A stretch of 64,000 bases of DNA from the NCBI RefSeq assembly GCF_030915385.1, contig NZ_CP133268.1, positions 4,314,001 to 4,378,000 on the forward strand. Reading direction: 5' to 3'. The notes beneath the pieces are model-generated. The model saw only the letters and a list, made by a program, of their open reading frames with translations. It was not told the DNA's origin and did not search any database. This stretch comes from Neobacillus sp. PS3-12. Lineage in GTDB: Bacteria; Bacillota; Bacilli; Bacillales; Cytobacillaceae. The position numbers were made by a program, and so were the translations under genes. Below, in pieces: positions 8,483 through 19,391 of the stretch (position 1 is the first letter of the stretch; each line of letters starts with the position of its first letter).

Positions 8483-8500
8483 TTATGGAGATGAAATAGA

Positions 8501-9643
8501 TTGAAATATATTAGTTTATTGGGTGCCACAGGCTCCATTGGCACGCAAACTTTAGATATCATCAAAGAACATTCTGCCGAGTTTAAATTAGTGGCAATGT
8601 CAGTTGGAAAAAACATAGAATTAACACGAAAAATTGTTAAAGACTTTCAGCCAGAGCTAGTTTCTGTTCAAGAAAAGAGCATATCTGATACACTAAAAGC
8701 AGAATTTCCTGGAACAAGGTTTACTTATGGAGAACAGGGATTGATAGAGGTAGCTGTATACAAGTCAGCAAATGTTCTTGTTAATGCTGTCCTTGGAAGT
8801 GTTGGGCTGAACCCAACATTACAAGCAATTGAGGAAGGCAAAACGATTGCGATCGCCAATAAAGAAACGTTGGTAACAGCAGGACATCTTGTGATCGATG
8901 CCGCTAAAAGAAATAACGTTCCACTTCTCCCTGTTGATAGCGAGCATTCAGCCATTTTTCAGGCCTTGCAGGGCGAGAAAATGAAAAATATTGAGCGCCT
9001 TATTATTACAGCATCGGGAGGAAGTTTTCGGGACCGTACACGTGACCAGCTTGAAAATGTGACGGTTGAGGAAGCATTAAATCATCCGAATTGGTCAATG
9101 GGTGCAAAAATAACAATTGATTCGGCGACAATGATGAACAAGGGATTGGAAGTAATCGAAGCACATTGGCTTTTTAATCTACCATATGAAAAAATCGATG
9201 TCCTGCTGCATAAAGAAAGTATTATTCATTCAATGGTGGAGTTTCACGATAGCAGTATTATTGCTCAATTAGGATCTCCGGATATGAGGGTGCCAATCCA
9301 ATTTGCCCTTACCTTTCCCGATCGCTTGCCATTAGCTTCAGCTAAACGGCTGAACTTGGCTGAAGTTGGAATGCTACACTTTAAGGAAATGGATTTTGAA
9401 AGGTTTCGCTGTCTAAAACTTGCCTATGAAGCAGGCAGAATAGGCGGAACAATGCCAACTGTTTTAAATGCTGCTAATGAAATAGCATCAGCTGCTTTTT
9501 TGCAGGGCAAAATTCGCTTCCTGCAAATTGAAGATCTTGTTGAAAAGGCACTCGAGAAGCATCAAACCATAGAAAATCCCGGCCTTGCTCTCATCCAAGA
9601 GGTTGATAAAGAAACGAGACAGTTTGTTTATTCACTTCTATAA
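8501..9643 (+). CDS. dxr: 1-deoxy-D-xylulose 5-phosphate reductoisomerase
   Basis: DXR makes 2-C-methyl-D-erythritol 4-phosphate, the committed step of the MEP isoprenoid pathway; 380 residues. The NADPH-binding GATGSIGTQT opens the protein. The metal and substrate motifs VDSEHSAIFQ, ITASGGSFRD and HPNWSMGAKITIDSATMMNKG are present. The start is TTG 8501 behind ATGGAG. It feeds the isoprenoid supply for uppS in the same cluster. Confidence 0.97.
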   Translation: MKYISLLGATGSIGTQTLDIIKEHSAEFKLVAMSVGKNIELTRKIVKDFQPELVSVQEKSISDTLKAEFPGTRFTYGEQGLIEVAVYKSANVLVNAVLGSVGLNPTLQAIEEGKTIAIANKETLVTAGHLVIDAAKRNNVPLLPVDSEHSAIFQALQGEKMKNIERLIITASGGSFRDRTRDQLENVTVEEALNHPNWSMGAKITIDSATMMNKGLEVIEAHWLFNLPYEKIDVLLHKESIIHSMVEFHDSSIIAQLGSPDMRVPIQFALTFPDRLPLASAKRLNLAEVGMLHFKEMDFERFRCLKLAYEAGRIGGTMPTVLNAANEIASAAFLQGKIRFLQIEDLVEKALEKHQTIENPGLALIQEVDKETRQFVYSLL

Positions 9644-9661
9644 AAAAGGTGGTTATATATT

Positions 9662-10923
9662 TTGAGTACAGTTATTGCCTTTATTGTAATCTTTGGAGCA
9701 CTCGTTTTCTTTCATGAATGGGGTCATTTCTTTTTTGCAAAAAGAGCGGGCATTCTTTGCCGCGAGTTCGCAATAGGATTTGGACCTAAAGTGTTTTCTC
9801 ATAAAAAAGGAGAAACCACCTACAATATTCGGTTATTGCCTATTGGCGGTTATGTCCGAATGGCAGGAGAAGACCCGGAAGTTGTTGAGATTAAGCCAGG
9901 GTATCGGATTGGACTTTTATTTGACAATGAAGACAAGGTAACCAAAATTATCCTAAATAATAAAGAAAAATATCCCAATTGCCGAATAGTCGAAGTAGAA
10001 CAGGCCGATATTGAAAAGGATTTGTTCATAAAAGGTTTTCCAGAAGATGATTCGGACGAAATAAAAACCTTTGTCGTTCAGCCGACAGCAGTTATTGTTG
10101 AAAATGGAGCTGAAACACAAATAGCGCCGATCGACCGTCAATTTGGTCACAAGACATTGGCACAAAGAACAATGACTATTTTTGCTGGTCCAATGATGAA
10201 TTTTGTATTAGCCCTTGTTTTATTTATCATCATTGCCCTTTTGCAAGGGGTACCAACCAACGATCCAAAGCTTGGAGAGATTACGCCAGACGGAGCTGCA
10301 AAAGCAGCCGGTCTAATGCAAGGTGATATTGTACAAAGTATTAATGGCTCAGAAATTTCTAGCTGGTCAGATGTTGTTGAAGTTATTCGGAAAAACCCAA
10401 ATAAGAAACTTGATTTTACCATCAGCCGAAATGGCAAGGATATGGACATTGCCGTTACACCAGTCGAGAAAAAAGTTGAGGGTGAAACAATCGGACTAAT
10501 TGGTGTCTACAGCCCGGTAGCAAAATCGCCTGTTCAGGCTGTAAAAACTGGTTTTCAAGAGACCTATTTTTGGACAGCACAAATTTTTATTTCACTAGAA
10601 AAATTAGTCACAGGTAAATTCTCGATTAATATGCTTTCGGTCCGGTTGGAATATATGCTTCTACTGACACAGTAGCAAAATCGGGTATTTATTACCTAAT
10701 GAAATGGGCTGGGGTTCTAAGTATTAACCTTGGAATTATGAATCTCTTACCAATACCTGCATTGGATGGCGGCAGATTGATGTTTTTCGCCATCGAAGGA
10801 TTAAGAGGAAAACCAATTGACAAACAAAAGGAAGGCATGGTCCATTTTATTGGTTTCGCTCTTCTCATGCTGTTAATGCTTGTTGTTACATGGAACGACA
10901 TTCAGAGATATTTCCTAAGATAA
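9662..10923 (+). CDS. rseP: RseP/YluC site-2 zinc metalloprotease (apparent frameshift)
   Basis: An intramembrane protease (RasP in B. subtilis) that cleaves anti-sigma factors, FtsL and signal-peptide remnants. The zinc motif HEWGH (residues 18-22) is in the first transmembrane helix, and a PDZ domain lies mid-protein. The first frame runs to a stop at about 10675. The continuation KSGIYYLMKWAGVLSI to the LDGGR motif and WNDIQRYFLR lies in the next frame. Homologs read LSGPVG where this sequence has CTTTCGGTCCGG, so one G appears lost at 10639-10640. Restored length is about 420 residues. The start is TTG 9662. Confidence 0.9.
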
Positions 10924-10930
10924 AGCACAT

Positions 10931-10954
10931 TGTTGATCGGAGCGTAAATCAACA
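10931..10954. repeat. Inverted repeat after rseP
   Basis: TGTTGAT (10931-10937) and ATCAACA (10948-10954) form a perfect 7-bp stem with a 10-base loop just ahead of the terminator. Confidence 0.5.
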
Positions 10955-10961
10955 AACAAAT

Positions 10962-10990
10962 AAAGCCCCTGTTGCGAAAACGGGGGTTTT
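10962..10990 (+). terminator. Intrinsic terminator between rseP and proS
   Basis: AAAGCCCC and GGGGGTTTT form a GC-rich stem, with extra GTT/AAC pairing inside, and a T-run follows. Confidence 0.75.
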
Positions 10991-11040
10991 CCATTATAAA
11001 TATAAATATAGAAGTATATCCAAATGAGGTGCAATAACGA

Positions 11041-12741
11041 ATGAAACAGTCAATGACGCTGATTCCCACACTAAGGGAAATACCTGCAGATGCCGATACA
11101 AGAAGCCATCAGCTTCTTCTTAAAGCAGGGTTTATCCGCCAAAATGCCAGTGGTGTTTATAGCTACATGCCGCTTGGCAAAAGAGTTTTGCAAAAAGTAG
11201 AAAACATTGTCCGTGAAGAAATGGACCTTACTGGAGCAGTTGAATTATTAATGCCAGCACTTCAAGCTGCAGAATTATGGCAGGAGTCAGGCCGTTGGTA
11301 TACATATGGACCAGAGTTAATGCGATTAAAGGACCGACATGATCGCGAGTTTGCACTAGGTGCAACACATGAGGAAGTCATTACCAGCCTTGTTCGTGAT
11401 GAAGTAAAATCTTATAAAAGATTACCTTTAAGCTTATACCAAATCCAAACCAAATTTAGAGATGAAAAGCGTCCTCGCTTTGGGCTTTTACGTGGCCGTG
11501 AATTTGTGATGAAGGATGGTTACTCGTTCCACTCTAGTCAAGAAAGTCTGGATAAAGTTTATCAAGATTTATATGAAGCCTATTCAAATGTCTTTAGAAG
11601 ATGCGGATTGAACTTCCGTGCGGTTATCGCCGATTCGGGTGCAATGGGCGGTAAGGATACACATGAATTTATGGTCTTATCCGAGATTGGTGAAGATACA
11701 ATTGCCTATTCGGATACGTCTAATTATGCAGCCAATATTGAGATGGCACCGGTCAATGTAGAATATCAAAAAGCTGACAAGCAAGCATTGAAGCTTGAGA
11801 AGGTACTAACGGAAAATCAAAAAACAATTGGAGAAGTTTCATCTTTCCTTCAACTGAACGCAGATCAAATAATTAAATCCTTGCTATTTAAAGTTGATGA
11901 TAAGTATGTGCTAGTATTAGTTCGCGGTGACCACGAAGTAAATGATATCAAACTTAAAAACTTGTTTGAAGCAGGGGTTGTTGAATTAGCATCTCCAACA
12001 GAAACAGCAGAGATCTTGGGCTGCACGATTGGCTCACTTGGTCCAATAGGTGTAAAGAATGTGGACATCGTTGCTGACAATGCTGTGAAAGTAATTGTAA
12101 ATGGGGTTTGCGGGGCAAATGAAGAGCACTACCATTTTCTAAATGTTAATCCTGAGCGGGACTTTCATGTCAGTCAGTATGCTGACTTGCGTTTTATCCA
12201 GGAAGGTGATCAATCACCAGATGGTGAAGGGAAGATCTTGTTTGCTAAAGGGATTGAAGTGGGCCATATCTTTAAACTGGGAACTCGTTATAGTGAAGCG
12301 ATGAATGCGACCTACCTTGATGAGAATGGGAAAGCCAAGCCAATGATTATGGGCTGCTATGGAATTGGTGTTTCTCGGACAGTAGCTGCCATTGCAGAGC
12401 AATTTAATGACGACAAAGGACTTGTCTGGCCAGTAAATATTGCGCCATATCAATTGCATCTAATTGCAGTTAATATGAAGGATGGTGCTCAAGCCGAGTT
12501 GGCTGAATCTCTTTATAAAGAATTAACCGGTAAATATGAAGTATTGTTCGATGATCGCCAAGAAAGACCTGGAGTAAAATTTGCTGATTCCGACTTAATC
12601 GGATTGCCAATCCGCATCACTGTCGGTAAAAAAGCAGCAGAAGGCATCGTAGAAGTAAAGGTTCGTAAAAACGGTGAAATGTTTGAAGTTAGGAAAGAAG
12701 AACTTTTTGAAAAAGTAAATGAATTATTAGCAGTGCTTTAA
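11041..12741 (+). CDS. proS: Prolyl-tRNA synthetase
   Basis: Class II ProRS of the long bacterial type, with an editing insertion between motifs 2 and 3; 566 residues. Motif 2 appears as TKFRDEKRPRFGLLRGREF and motif 3 as IMGCYGIGVSRTVAAIAEQF. The editing (YbaK-like) domain spans about residues 220-400. The C-terminal anticodon-binding domain contains DRQERPGVKFADSDLIG. A GTG-rich spacer precedes ATG 11041. It charges tRNA-Pro in the cytoplasm. Confidence 0.97.
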   Translation: MKQSMTLIPTLREIPADADTRSHQLLLKAGFIRQNASGVYSYMPLGKRVLQKVENIVREEMDLTGAVELLMPALQAAELWQESGRWYTYGPELMRLKDRHDREFALGATHEEVITSLVRDEVKSYKRLPLSLYQIQTKFRDEKRPRFGLLRGREFVMKDGYSFHSSQESLDKVYQDLYEAYSNVFRRCGLNFRAVIADSGAMGGKDTHEFMVLSEIGEDTIAYSDTSNYAANIEMAPVNVEYQKADKQALKLEKVLTENQKTIGEVSSFLQLNADQIIKSLLFKVDDKYVLVLVRGDHEVNDIKLKNLFEAGVVELASPTETAEILGCTIGSLGPIGVKNVDIVADNAVKVIVNGVCGANEEHYHFLNVNPERDFHVSQYADLRFIQEGDQSPDGEGKILFAKGIEVGHIFKLGTRYSEAMNATYLDENGKAKPMIMGCYGIGVSRTVAAIAEQFNDDKGLVWPVNIAPYQLHLIAVNMKDGAQAELAESLYKELTGKYEVLFDDRQERPGVKFADSDLIGLPIRITVGKKAAEGIVEVKVRKNGEMFEVRKEELFEKVNELLAVL

Positions 12742-12749
12742 AACGAATG

Positions 12750-12780
12750 GAGGATGATCAAAAAGATCATCCTCTATTTA
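12750..12780 (+). terminator. Intrinsic terminator after proS
   Basis: GAGGATGATC (12750-12759) pairs perfectly with GATCATCCTC (12765-12774) over an A5 loop. The T-tract is short (TATTTA). Confidence 0.75.
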
Positions 12781-12824
12781 CTTAAAATGGAACTGTCGAA
12801 AATCCTCGAATAGGTCCTTTCATA

Positions 12825-12833
12825 TGTTATAAT
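12825..12833 (+). promoter_or_regulatory. Extended -10 promoter for polC
   Basis: TGTTATAAT at 12825-12833 combines the TG extension with a perfect -10, about 57 bases before polC. No good -35 is visible, as is common for extended -10 promoters. Confidence 0.6.
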
Positions 12834-12889
12834 TATTTTTTGATGATACTAGAGAAAAAGAATTGTTTAGATAGATGGGAGAGAGAGCG

Positions 12890-15800
12890 ATGAGCGAAAA
12901 CACCTTTAGCGATAAAGAGCGATTATTCAAGGTTTTGCTCCAGCAAATCCAAATGACGGATGATACTGAAGTCGTTCATTTTCAAAATGCACAAATTGAA
13001 AAATTGACAGTTGAAAAGAAAGCACGAAAGTGGCACTTTCAATTTTTATTTGAAAAGATTTTACCCTTCCGTGTATACAATCGCTTTACTTCCTTATTAG
13101 AAAGAGCATTTTCAAATATTGCAGTGATATCTTATCAAATCCAAGTTTCGGACCAAAAAATTTCACCGCAAATTTTTATTGATTATTGGAATGCTTCGAT
13201 CCGACAACTTGATGGAATTGCTCCGCCCTTGCTTAAGCTCCTTAATGAACAGATTCCCGCTATTCATGGGAATAAAGTAACCATTTCTGTTCGGAATGAG
13301 ACAGAAGGGCTGACAATCAAGCGAAAGTATGCAGGAATGATTGCCGAGATATACCAAGCCTTTGGATTTCCGCTTATTAGCTTTGAGACAGAGGTCAATG
13401 TAGAAGAGAATAATGACGAATTAAATCAATTCCTGATGGCTAAGGAAAAAGAAGACCAGGAACGGGCAAGGGCTGCAATGATCGAGATGCAGAAGAAGGA
13501 AACCGAAAAAGAACAAGCTCCTGGTGAAAGTGAAGGTCCGCTTACAATTGGACTCACGATCAAAGATGATTCTGACTTCCGCAATTTAATTGATATTGTT
13601 GATGAAGAAGAAGAATTGCCATTGAAGGCTATATCTTTGATGCAGAAACAAAAGAGCTAAGAAGCGGTCGGACGTTATTAACCTTTAAGGTAACCGACTA
13701 TACGAGCTCCATCATGGTCAAAATGTTTTCCCGTGATAAAGAGGATGCCTCACAATTCCAACGAGTTAAAAAAGGTATGTGGGTAAAGGTTAGAGGAAGT
13801 ATTCAAAATGATACTTTTGTCCGCGACTTAATTATGATTGGTAATGATATTAATGAAATAAAAGCACCTGGTCGTAAAGATACAGCACCTGAAGATGAAA
13901 AACGGGTTGAGCTACATCTTCACACGCCAATGAGCCAAATGGATGCTGTTACACCGATGGCTTCACTTGTAGCCCAGGCAGCAAAATGGGGGCATAAAGC
14001 GATTGCGGTGACAGACCATGCAGGTGCCCAATCATTCCCTGAAGCATTCAGCGCCGGAAAAGAATAATATCAAGATTCTATATGGAATTGAAGCTAATTT
14101 GGTTGATGATGGTGTACCGATTGCCTACAATGAAGACCATCGCCTGTTAACAGAAGAAACATATGTTGTTTTTGACGTAGAGACAACCGGGCTTTCTGCT
14201 CACTATGATGTCATTATCGAACTTGCTGCTGTTAAGGTGCGTGGAGGAGAAATAATTGATCGCTTTGAATCATTTGCCAATCCGCATCGCCGCTTGTCCG
14301 CAACCATTATCAATTTAACCAGCATCACGGATGATATGCTAAAAGATGCACCAGAAATTGAAGATGTGTTAAAACGGTATTCCGAATGGGTTGGCGATTG
14401 TACCTTGGTTGCCCACAATGCATCGTTTGATATGGGCTTCTTAAATGCAGGTTATAAAAAAATGGGTTATGAAAAAGCCAAAAATCCTGTCATTGATACA
14501 TTGGAATTAGGCCGTTTTCTTTATCCTGAAATGAAAAACCATCGTTTAAATACTTTAGCAAAAAAATTCGATATCGATTTAACTCAGCATCACAGGGCTA
14601 TTTACGATACAGAAGCAACAGGTTATTTATTGATAAAAATGTTAAAGGATGCCCTTGAAGAAAAAGGAATCCAATACCATGATGAATTAAATAATTATAT
14701 GGGACAGGGTAATGCCTACCAGCGTGCACGTCCATACCATTGTACGCTGCTTGCCCAAAACGATGTTGGTCTTAAGAATATGTTTAAGCTTGTGTCAATT
14801 GCTCATTTAGAATATTTTTATCGGGTTCCCAGAATCCCTAGGTCTGTCCTTCAAAGATACCGTGAAGGAATCCTAGTTGGGTCAGCGTGTGACAAAGGGG
14901 AAGTTTTTGAAGGAATGATGCAAAAATCCCCTGAAGAAGTAGAACACGTGGCTGAATTCTATGATTATCTTGAGGTCATGCCAAAGCCTGTTTACGCACC
15001 GCTCATTGAGATGGAACTTGTTAAGAGTGAACACGACTTGGAAGAAATTATTGGCAATATTGTAAAGCTGGGTGAGAAGTTTGGGAAACCAGTTGTAGCA
15101 ACAGGAAATGTTCATTATTTAAATGAAAATGATAAAATTTACCGTAAGATTTTAATAAATTCGCAAGGCGGCGCCAATCCGCTAAATCGTCATAAGCTGC
15201 CAGATGTTCATTTCCGGACAACAGATGAAATGCTGAAGGAATTTTCATTTTTAGGCTTTGATAAAGCAAAAGAAATTGTCATCACCAATACAAATAAAAT
15301 TGCGGATATGGTTGATTCAATCAAACCGGTAAGAGACGATTTGTATACCCCAAAAATCGAAGGCGCAGAGGAAGAGATGCGGGAGCTTAGCTACACGAGG
15401 GCCCGAAAAATTTATGGGGAACAGATTCCGGAAATTGTTGAAGCACGACTTGAAAAAGAATTAAACAGTATTATCAGCAATGGATTCTCAGTTATTTACT
15501 TAATTGCTCATAAACTGGTAAAAAAATCTCTGGATGATGGTTATCTGGTTGGATCACGTGGTTCCGTCGGATCTTCTTTAGTTGCGACCATGTCAGATAT
15601 TACGGAAGTTAATCCATTACCGCCGCATTATGTTTGTCCAAATTGTAAGCATTCCGAATTTATTGCCGATGGTTCGGTTGGTTCCGGTTTTGACTTGCCC
15701 GATAAAGATTGCCCAAACTGTGGGGCAAAATATAAAAAAGACGGTCATGATATCCCATTTGAAACCTTCCTTGGTTTTAAAGGAGACAAGGTTCCAGATA

Positions 15801-17215
15801 TCGACTTAAACTTCTCTGGTGAGTATCAGCCGCGAGCCCATGATTATACCAAGGTTCTTTTCGGCGGTGATAATGTATTTCGAGCCGGTACAATCGGTAC
15901 AGTCGCTGATAAAACGGCCTATGGTTATGTGAAAGCCTATCAGCAGGATAACAATCTTCATTACCGCAATGCCGAAATTGACCGATTAGCTTCTGGCTGT
16001 ACAGGGGTTAAAAGAACAACTGGACAGCACCCGGGAGGAATTATTGTTATCCCGGATTATATGGATATTTATGATTTCTCGCCGATCCAGTTTCCAGCGG
16101 ATGACCGCACAAGTGAATGGCGAACAACACATTTTGATTTCCACTCGATTCATGATAATGTGTTAAAGCTAGATATACTCGGACACGATGATCCGACCGT
16201 GATCAGGATGCTTCAGGACCTTAGTGGAATTGATCCAAAAACGATTCCGACCGATGATCCGGAGGTTATGAAAATTTTCAGCGGTCCGGAATCATTAGGT
16301 GTAACCGAAGAACAAATCATGTGTAAAACAGGAACATTAGGGATTCCGGAATTTGGTACCAGATTCGTACGGCAAATGTTAGAAGATACAAAACCAACAA
16401 CATTTTCCGAATTAGTTCAGATTTCTGGGCTTTCACATGGGACAGATGTATGGCTCGGTAACGCTCAGGAATTAATCCAGCAAAAAATCTGCAACCTCAG
16501 TGAAGTAATTGGCTGCCGTGACGATATCATGGTCTACCTTATTTACCAGGGACTTGACCCATCGTTTGCGTTTAAAATTATGGAATCTGTCCGTAAGGGT
16601 AAAGGCCTGACCGAGGAAATGGAAGCGGAAATGAGGAGGAATGAAGTACCAGAATGGTATATTGATTCCTGCAAAAAAATCAAGTACATGTTCCCGAAAG
16701 CTCACGCCGCTGCCTATGTATTAATGGCGGTTCGGATCGCTTACTTTAAAGTACATCATCCTCTCCTTTATTACACCGCATATTTTACGGTTCGTGCGGA
16801 GGATTTCGATGTTGAAGCAATGGCGAATGGCTCAGAAGCAATCCGCGCTAAAATTGTTGAGATCAACGCAAAAGGTCTTGATGCTTCAAACAAAGAGAAA
16901 AACTTGTTAACCGTTCTTGAGCTTGCACTTGAAATGACGGAAAGGGGTTATTCTTTCCAAAAAATTAATTTATACAAATCAGCTGCGACTGAATTTATTA
17001 TTGAAGGAAATACGTTAATTCCACCGTTTAATGCGATTCCAGGTTTAGGAATGAACGTAGCTGTCAATATTGTTAAAGCAAGAGAACAAGGAGAATTTTT
17101 ATCGAAAGAAGATTTGCAGCAGCGCGGTAAAGTTTCCAAAACGCTGATCGAATACTTGGATAACCAAGGGGCCCTTGCAGATTTGCCAGACCAAAACCAG
17201 TTATCACTATTTTAG
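12890..17215 (+). CDS. polC: DNA polymerase III alpha subunit, PolC type (two apparent frameshifts)
   Basis: The essential replicative polymerase of low-GC Gram-positives, about 1442 residues once repaired. Order: N-terminal domain, OB-fold (KKGMWVKVRGSIQNDTFVRD), PHP domain (ELHLHTPMSQMDAV), 3'-5' exonuclease (VVFDVETTGLS, HHRAIYDTEATG), a Cys4 zinc site (CPNCKHSEF, CPNCGAKY), palm and fingers (DKVPDIDLNFSGEYQPRAH), ending in NQLSLF. Break 1 at 13627: AAGGCTAT where homologs need AAGGGCTAT, one G missing. Break 2 at about 14058-14062: GGAAAAGAAT, best explained by two missing A. Start ATG 12890 follows GGGAGAGAG. As the gene is essential, both breaks are probably sequencing errors. Confidence 0.95.
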
Positions 17216-17256
17216 GTTGATTAACTCCTTGTCAAGGCTTATAGGACATGATTTAT

Positions 17257-17285
17257 TTGCAACTATTATTCGGTTATGGTATAGT
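17257..17285 (+). promoter_or_regulatory. Sigma-A-type promoter for the rimP-nusA-infB operon
   Basis: TTGCAA at 17257-17262 and TATAGT at 17280-17285 are spaced by 17 bases. The predicted start near 17292 lies about 30 bases before a hairpin, so the leader of this operon begins with a possible attenuator. Confidence 0.75.
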
Positions 17286-17321
17286 TTTATTGGAAATACT
17301 AAGAAATACTCTCGTGTGATC

Positions 17322-17350
17322 AAGAGTGGGGCAACCCGCTCTTTTGTCTT
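17322..17350 (+). terminator. Hairpin with GCAA tetraloop in the rimP leader
   Basis: AAGAGTGGG (17322-17330) pairs with CCCGCTCTT (17335-17343) around a GCAA tetraloop, and TTGTCTTG follows. It can end polC transcripts or attenuate the rimP promoter just upstream. Confidence 0.75.
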
Positions 17351-17462
17351 GTTATAAGATACAGTTAAAAATATTTTGCTCAAAAAGCCTCATGGCAAAT
17401 TGAAAAACCTTCCCGTTACATACGTAAACAAGGGTGAAAAATCTCGTAAAAGGAGGTTAAGC

Positions 17463-17933
17463 ATGAGTAAAGTAATAGAAATAGTAGAAGAACTGGCAGA
17501 GCCAATCGTAAGCGGGCTTGGATTAGAACTGGTTGAAGTTGAATATGTAAAAGAAGGAAAAAGTTGGTTTCTTCGTGTTTATATCGATAAAGACACTGGT
17601 GTGGATATTGAAGAATGCGGACTTGTAAGTGAACAACTCAGCGAAAAACTGGATGAACTTGATCCGATACCCCATAACTATTTTCTAGAAGTATCCTCTC
17701 CTGGGGCCGAAAGACCATTAAAGAGGGAAAAGGACTTTGAAAAAGCGATTGGAAAGAATGTTTTTGTGAAAACATACGAGCCAATCGATGGCGAAAAAAC
17801 CTTTGAAGGAATTTTAACTGCTTTTGATGGTAATACAGTTTCAATTGAAGTGAAAATTAAAACACGAAAGAAAATGGTAGAAGTCCCATATGAGAAAGTG
17901 GCTAGCGCACGTTTGGCGGTTATTTTTTCATAA
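17463..17933 (+). CDS. rimP: Ribosome maturation factor RimP
   Basis: RimP assists assembly of the 30S subunit, around S19, S12 and 16S rRNA; 156 residues, the same as B. subtilis. Characteristic blocks are VEYVKEGKSWFLRVYIDKD, GVDIEECGLVSEQLSE and FLEVSSPGAERPLK. ATG 17463 follows AAAGGAGG; an in-frame TTG at 17376 upstream has no ribosome site. First gene of the rimP-nusA-ylxR-ylxQ-infB operon. Confidence 0.96.
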   Translation: MSKVIEIVEELAEPIVSGLGLELVEVEYVKEGKSWFLRVYIDKDTGVDIEECGLVSEQLSEKLDELDPIPHNYFLEVSSPGAERPLKREKDFEKAIGKNVFVKTYEPIDGEKTFEGILTAFDGNTVSIEVKIKTRKKMVEVPYEKVASARLAVIFS

Positions 17934-17970
17934 GTATGACTTGAATAGATGTTAAGGGGGATTTGATTCT

Positions 17971-19095
17971 ATGAGCAGCGAACTCTTAGATGCTCTAAAT
18001 GTACTGGAAAAAGAAAAAGGAATTTCCAGAGATGTATTAATGGATGCAATTGAAGCAGCACTTATATCAGCTTATCGACGTAATTTTAATCAAGCGCAAA
18101 ACGTTCGAATAGATTTAAATCTTGAAAAAGGATCGATGAGGGTTTTTGCTCGTAAGGAAGTGGTTGATCAAGTTTTTGACCCTCGCCTTGAAATTTCAAT
18201 AGAAGATGCAAAACAAATCAATCCAAACTACCAAGTTGAAGATGTTGTTGAGATGGAAGTAACTCCTAAGAATTTCGGACGGATTGCTGCACAAACGGCT
18301 AAACAAGTAGTTACTCAGCGTGTACGTGAAGCGGAACGCGGAATTATTTATTCTGAGTTTATTGACCGTGAAGAAGATATTATGACAGGTATTGTTCAAC
18401 GGCTTGATTCTAAATTTATTTATGTCAGCCTTGGAAAAATCGAGGCCTTGCTACCTGTTAATGAACAAATGCCAAATGAACGCTATAAACCGCATGATCG
18501 GATTAAAGTATTTATTACCAAGGTTGAGAAAACTACAAAAGGCCCGCAAATTTTTGTATCAAGAACACATCCTGGCCTTTTAAAACGCTTATTCGAAATC
18601 GAAGTTCCTGAGATTTACGATGGCACTGTTGAAATTAAATCAGTATCTCGTGAAGCAGGTGACCGTTCAAAAATCTCCGTTCATTCTGATAATCCTGAGG
18701 TAGATCCTGTTGGGGCTTGTGTTGGACCAAAAGGATCTAGGGTACAGGCAGTCGTGAACGAATTAAAGGGCGAAAAAATTGATATTGTCAAGTGGTCGGA
18801 TGACCCAGTGGTTTTTGTGGCAAATTCTCTAAGTCCATCAAAAGTATTAGATGTTAATGTCAATGAAAATGATAAAGCAACCACTGTCGTTGTCCCAGAT
18901 TATCAGTTATCATTAGCGATTGGAAAAAGAGGTCAAAATGCGCGATTAGCTGCCAAATTAACTGGCTGGAAGATTGATATTAAATCGGAAACGGATGCCC
19001 GTGAATTAGGGATTTTTCCGCGTGAAGAAACCATTAAACTTTTTGAAGATGATGTAGTGTTTGATCATGAGTTAGAGGAAGAAGAAATCGATTAA
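17971..19095 (+). CDS. nusA: Transcription termination/antitermination factor NusA
   Basis: NusA binds RNA polymerase and nascent RNA and promotes pausing and intrinsic termination; 374 residues. The N-terminal polymerase-binding domain (LDALNVLEKEKGISRDVL) is followed by an S1 domain at about 135-200, then KH1 and KH2 (VGACVGPKGSRVQAV, SLAIGKRGQNARLAAKLTGW). It lacks the C-terminal acidic repeats of proteobacterial NusA, as expected for Bacillus. GGGGG precedes ATG 17971. Confidence 0.97.
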   Translation: MSSELLDALNVLEKEKGISRDVLMDAIEAALISAYRRNFNQAQNVRIDLNLEKGSMRVFARKEVVDQVFDPRLEISIEDAKQINPNYQVEDVVEMEVTPKNFGRIAAQTAKQVVTQRVREAERGIIYSEFIDREEDIMTGIVQRLDSKFIYVSLGKIEALLPVNEQMPNERYKPHDRIKVFITKVEKTTKGPQIFVSRTHPGLLKRLFEIEVPEIYDGTVEIKSVSREAGDRSKISVHSDNPEVDPVGACVGPKGSRVQAVVNELKGEKIDIVKWSDDPVVFVANSLSPSKVLDVNVNENDKATTVVVPDYQLSLAIGKRGQNARLAAKLTGWKIDIKSETDARELGIFPREETIKLFEDDVVFDHELEEEEID

Positions 19096-19112
19096 CAAAT
19101 GGGGTGAATGTT

Positions 19113-19385
19113 GTGAACAAACCTAAAAAGGTTCCTATGCGCAAATGTGTGGCTACCGGTGTAATGAAGCCGAAAAAAGAACTCGTTCGCATCGTTCGCA
19201 GCAAGGAAGGTGACGTATCGATTGATTTAACTGGTAAGAAGTCAGGAAGAGGTGCGTACCTATCCAAAGACAGAGAAGCTGTTCTTTTAGCCAAGAAAAA
19301 AAACACCTTATCTAACCATTTAGAAGTAACAATCGATGAAAAGATTTACGATGAGCTCCTAGAGCTTATAGAGAAGGAGAATTGA
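19113..19385 (+). CDS. ylxR: YlxR family RNA-binding protein
   Basis: A small basic protein of 90 residues in the conserved nusA-infB interval. The family motif VPMRKCVATGVMKPKKEL and the downstream GRGAYLSKD are present. GTG 19113 is preferred over an in-frame GTG at 19104, because the latter overlaps the GGGGTG ribosome site. In B. subtilis this protein has been linked to RNase P regulation (name RnpM); that function is taken from the family. Confidence 0.92.
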   Translation: MNKPKKVPMRKCVATGVMKPKKELVRIVRSKEGDVSIDLTGKKSGRGAYLSKDREAVLLAKKKNTLSNHLEVTIDEKIYDELLELIEKEN

Positions 19386-19391
19386 CGGTCC

